Positions 6,288 through 6,519 of a stretch of 6,519 nt of DNA are shown here, piece after piece. Position numbers and translations under genes: made by a program. This stretch comes from Bacteroidales bacterium (GTDB lineage: Bacteria; Bacteroidota; Bacteroidia; Bacteroidales; DTU049), in assembly GCA_030017935.1 (NCBI GenBank), contig JASEGF010000124.1, forward strand, positions 1 to 6,519, read 5' to 3'. Position 1 is the first letter of the stretch, and each line of letters begins with the position of its first letter. The notes under the pieces were generated by a model that searched no databases, had not been told where the DNA came from, and saw only the letters and a program-made list of their open reading frames with translations.

Positions 6288-6403
6288 AACAAGCAAAATC
6301 TTTGAAACTTTTAGACGATAGAGACAAAATAAATGCTAAAATATTGAATATTAACGTCATGACTAATATAATAAAATTTAATTTTTTTCAACCAAAAGCT
6401 TAG
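6278..6403 (+). CDS. Possible small protein, 41 residues
   Basis: Small open frame with ATG at 6278 and TAG at 6401-6403. The translation starts MSLKQAKSLKLLDDRDK and continues lysine- and asparagine-rich to a C-terminus FFQPKA. The first 25 residues could form an amphipathic helix. I do not recognise it. Against it: no exact TAnnTTTG box precedes it (the nearest is TATTTTTA at 6245-6252), its ATG lies in the loop of the TGAGGC/GCCTCA hairpin, and a frame of this length can arise by chance in such DNA. GAGG nine bases upstream resembles a Shine-Dalgarno, but the other genes here do not use one. Confidence 0.2.
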   Translation: MSLKQAKSLKLLDDRDKINAKILNINVMTNIIKFNFFQPKA

Positions 6404-6417
6404 TTAAAATTTTAACT
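6402..6417. promoter_or_regulatory. Perfect 16-bp palindrome, possible operator
   Basis: AGTTAAAATTTTAACT is its own reverse complement over all 16 bases. It is centred about 50 bases upstream of the -7-like box at 6461 and about 190 bases upstream of the protease promoter. A dimeric regulator site is possible. AT-rich DNA yields palindromes by chance fairly often, so this is only a candidate. Confidence 0.25.
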
Positions 6418-6460
6418 GGACTTTTCCATTTTATAGATTTCATAAAATAAAAAAAATATG

Positions 6461-6468
6461 TATTTTTG
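6461..6468 (+). promoter_or_regulatory. Putative -7 box of the right-edge gene
   Basis: TATTTTTG matches TAnnTTTG exactly and continues as CAAAAAA, giving the same 15 bases seen at the glyA promoter. Only TTTC (6438-6441), one mismatch from TTTG, lies at a suitable spacing (19 bases). The ATG at 6502 follows 33 bases after the box, a longer leader than for the other genes here. The element is nearly palindromic (6461-6477), so it could also fire weakly to the left. Confidence 0.45.
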
Positions 6469-6501
6469 CAAAAAATAGATTATTTACAAAAACAAATATT
6501 A

Positions 6502-6519
6502 ATGAAAGATAATCAAAAT
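6502..6519 (+). CDS. Possible start of a divergent gene, cut by the window edge
   Basis: ATG at 6502-6504 followed by open codons to the end of the window (MKDNQN). The frame reaches back without a stop to 6451 but has no other ATG. A -7-like box lies 33 bases upstream and the bases before the ATG are A-rich, as at the other starts here. Six codons say nothing about function. It is listed because the promoter and the divergent position make a gene start likely. Confidence 0.4.

Larger units (their letters stand above)
6195..6501. other. Divergent intergenic region, protease gene to right-edge gene
   Basis: These 307 bases separate the minus-strand protease gene from a plus-strand ATG at 6502. 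From left to right they hold the protease promoter, a tandem AATGAGGC doublet (6262-6277) forming a hairpin with GCCTCA (6282-6287), a plus-strand open frame of 41 codons (6278-6403), a perfect 16-base palindrome (6402-6417), a minus-strand open frame of 21 codons (6378-6443), and a -7-like box (6461-6468). No tRNA or known RNA family is recognised. The small frames overlap one another on opposite strands, so at most some are real. Confidence 0.6.

Overview
The window looks like a piece of an AT-rich Bacteroidota chromosome; the class cannot be fixed from this much sequence. Three things point there. The large secreted protease ends in a type IX secretion system (T9SS) type A sorting domain. 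Putative promoters carry the Bacteroidota -7 motif TAnnTTTG, one with a TTTG -33 element at a 20-base spacer. No start codon has a convincing Shine-Dalgarno sequence; the start regions are A-rich instead. The standard genetic code fits all genes.

All five complete genes lie on the minus strand. Read in the direction of transcription (right to left) they are: a secreted M43-family metalloprotease with a PKD domain and a T9SS tail (3951-6194); a small lipoprotein-like protein with two C-terminal membrane helices (3353-3889); then a tight three-gene unit of glyA (serine hydroxymethyltransferase, 1810-3087), a SixA-type phosphohistidine phosphatase (1317-1820, overlapping glyA by 11 bases) and a TauE/SafE-family membrane transporter (520-1308, 8 bases after sixA). 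The protease, the lipoprotein and glyA each seem to have their own promoter, with the -7 box only 11-14 bases before the ATG. On the plus strand at the right edge, a promoter-like box and an ATG suggest the first six codons of a divergent gene.

The left 519 bases hold no convincing gene. Their clearest feature is a perfect 16-base inverted repeat with C4/G4 cores around a 37-base spacer, like a REP or MITE element. The 307-base gap between the protease and the right-edge gene holds a GC-rich hairpin followed by seven T's on the minus strand (terminator-like), a perfect 16-base palindrome and small overlapping open frames. After the lipoprotein stop, the same frame stays open for 33 more codons with a coding-like composition, suggesting a nonsense-truncated gene or a remnant.

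Functionally this is mostly ordinary material: one-carbon/amino-acid metabolism (glyA), phosphohistidine signalling (sixA), anion or organic-acid export (TSUP) and an exported protease. No defence system, CRISPR array, tRNA, rRNA or complete mobile element is visible, and I see no strong case for an undescribed multi-gene system. The points most worth checking are the in-frame extension after the lipoprotein stop, the 69-base inverted-repeat unit, and the small features in the divergent intergenic region.
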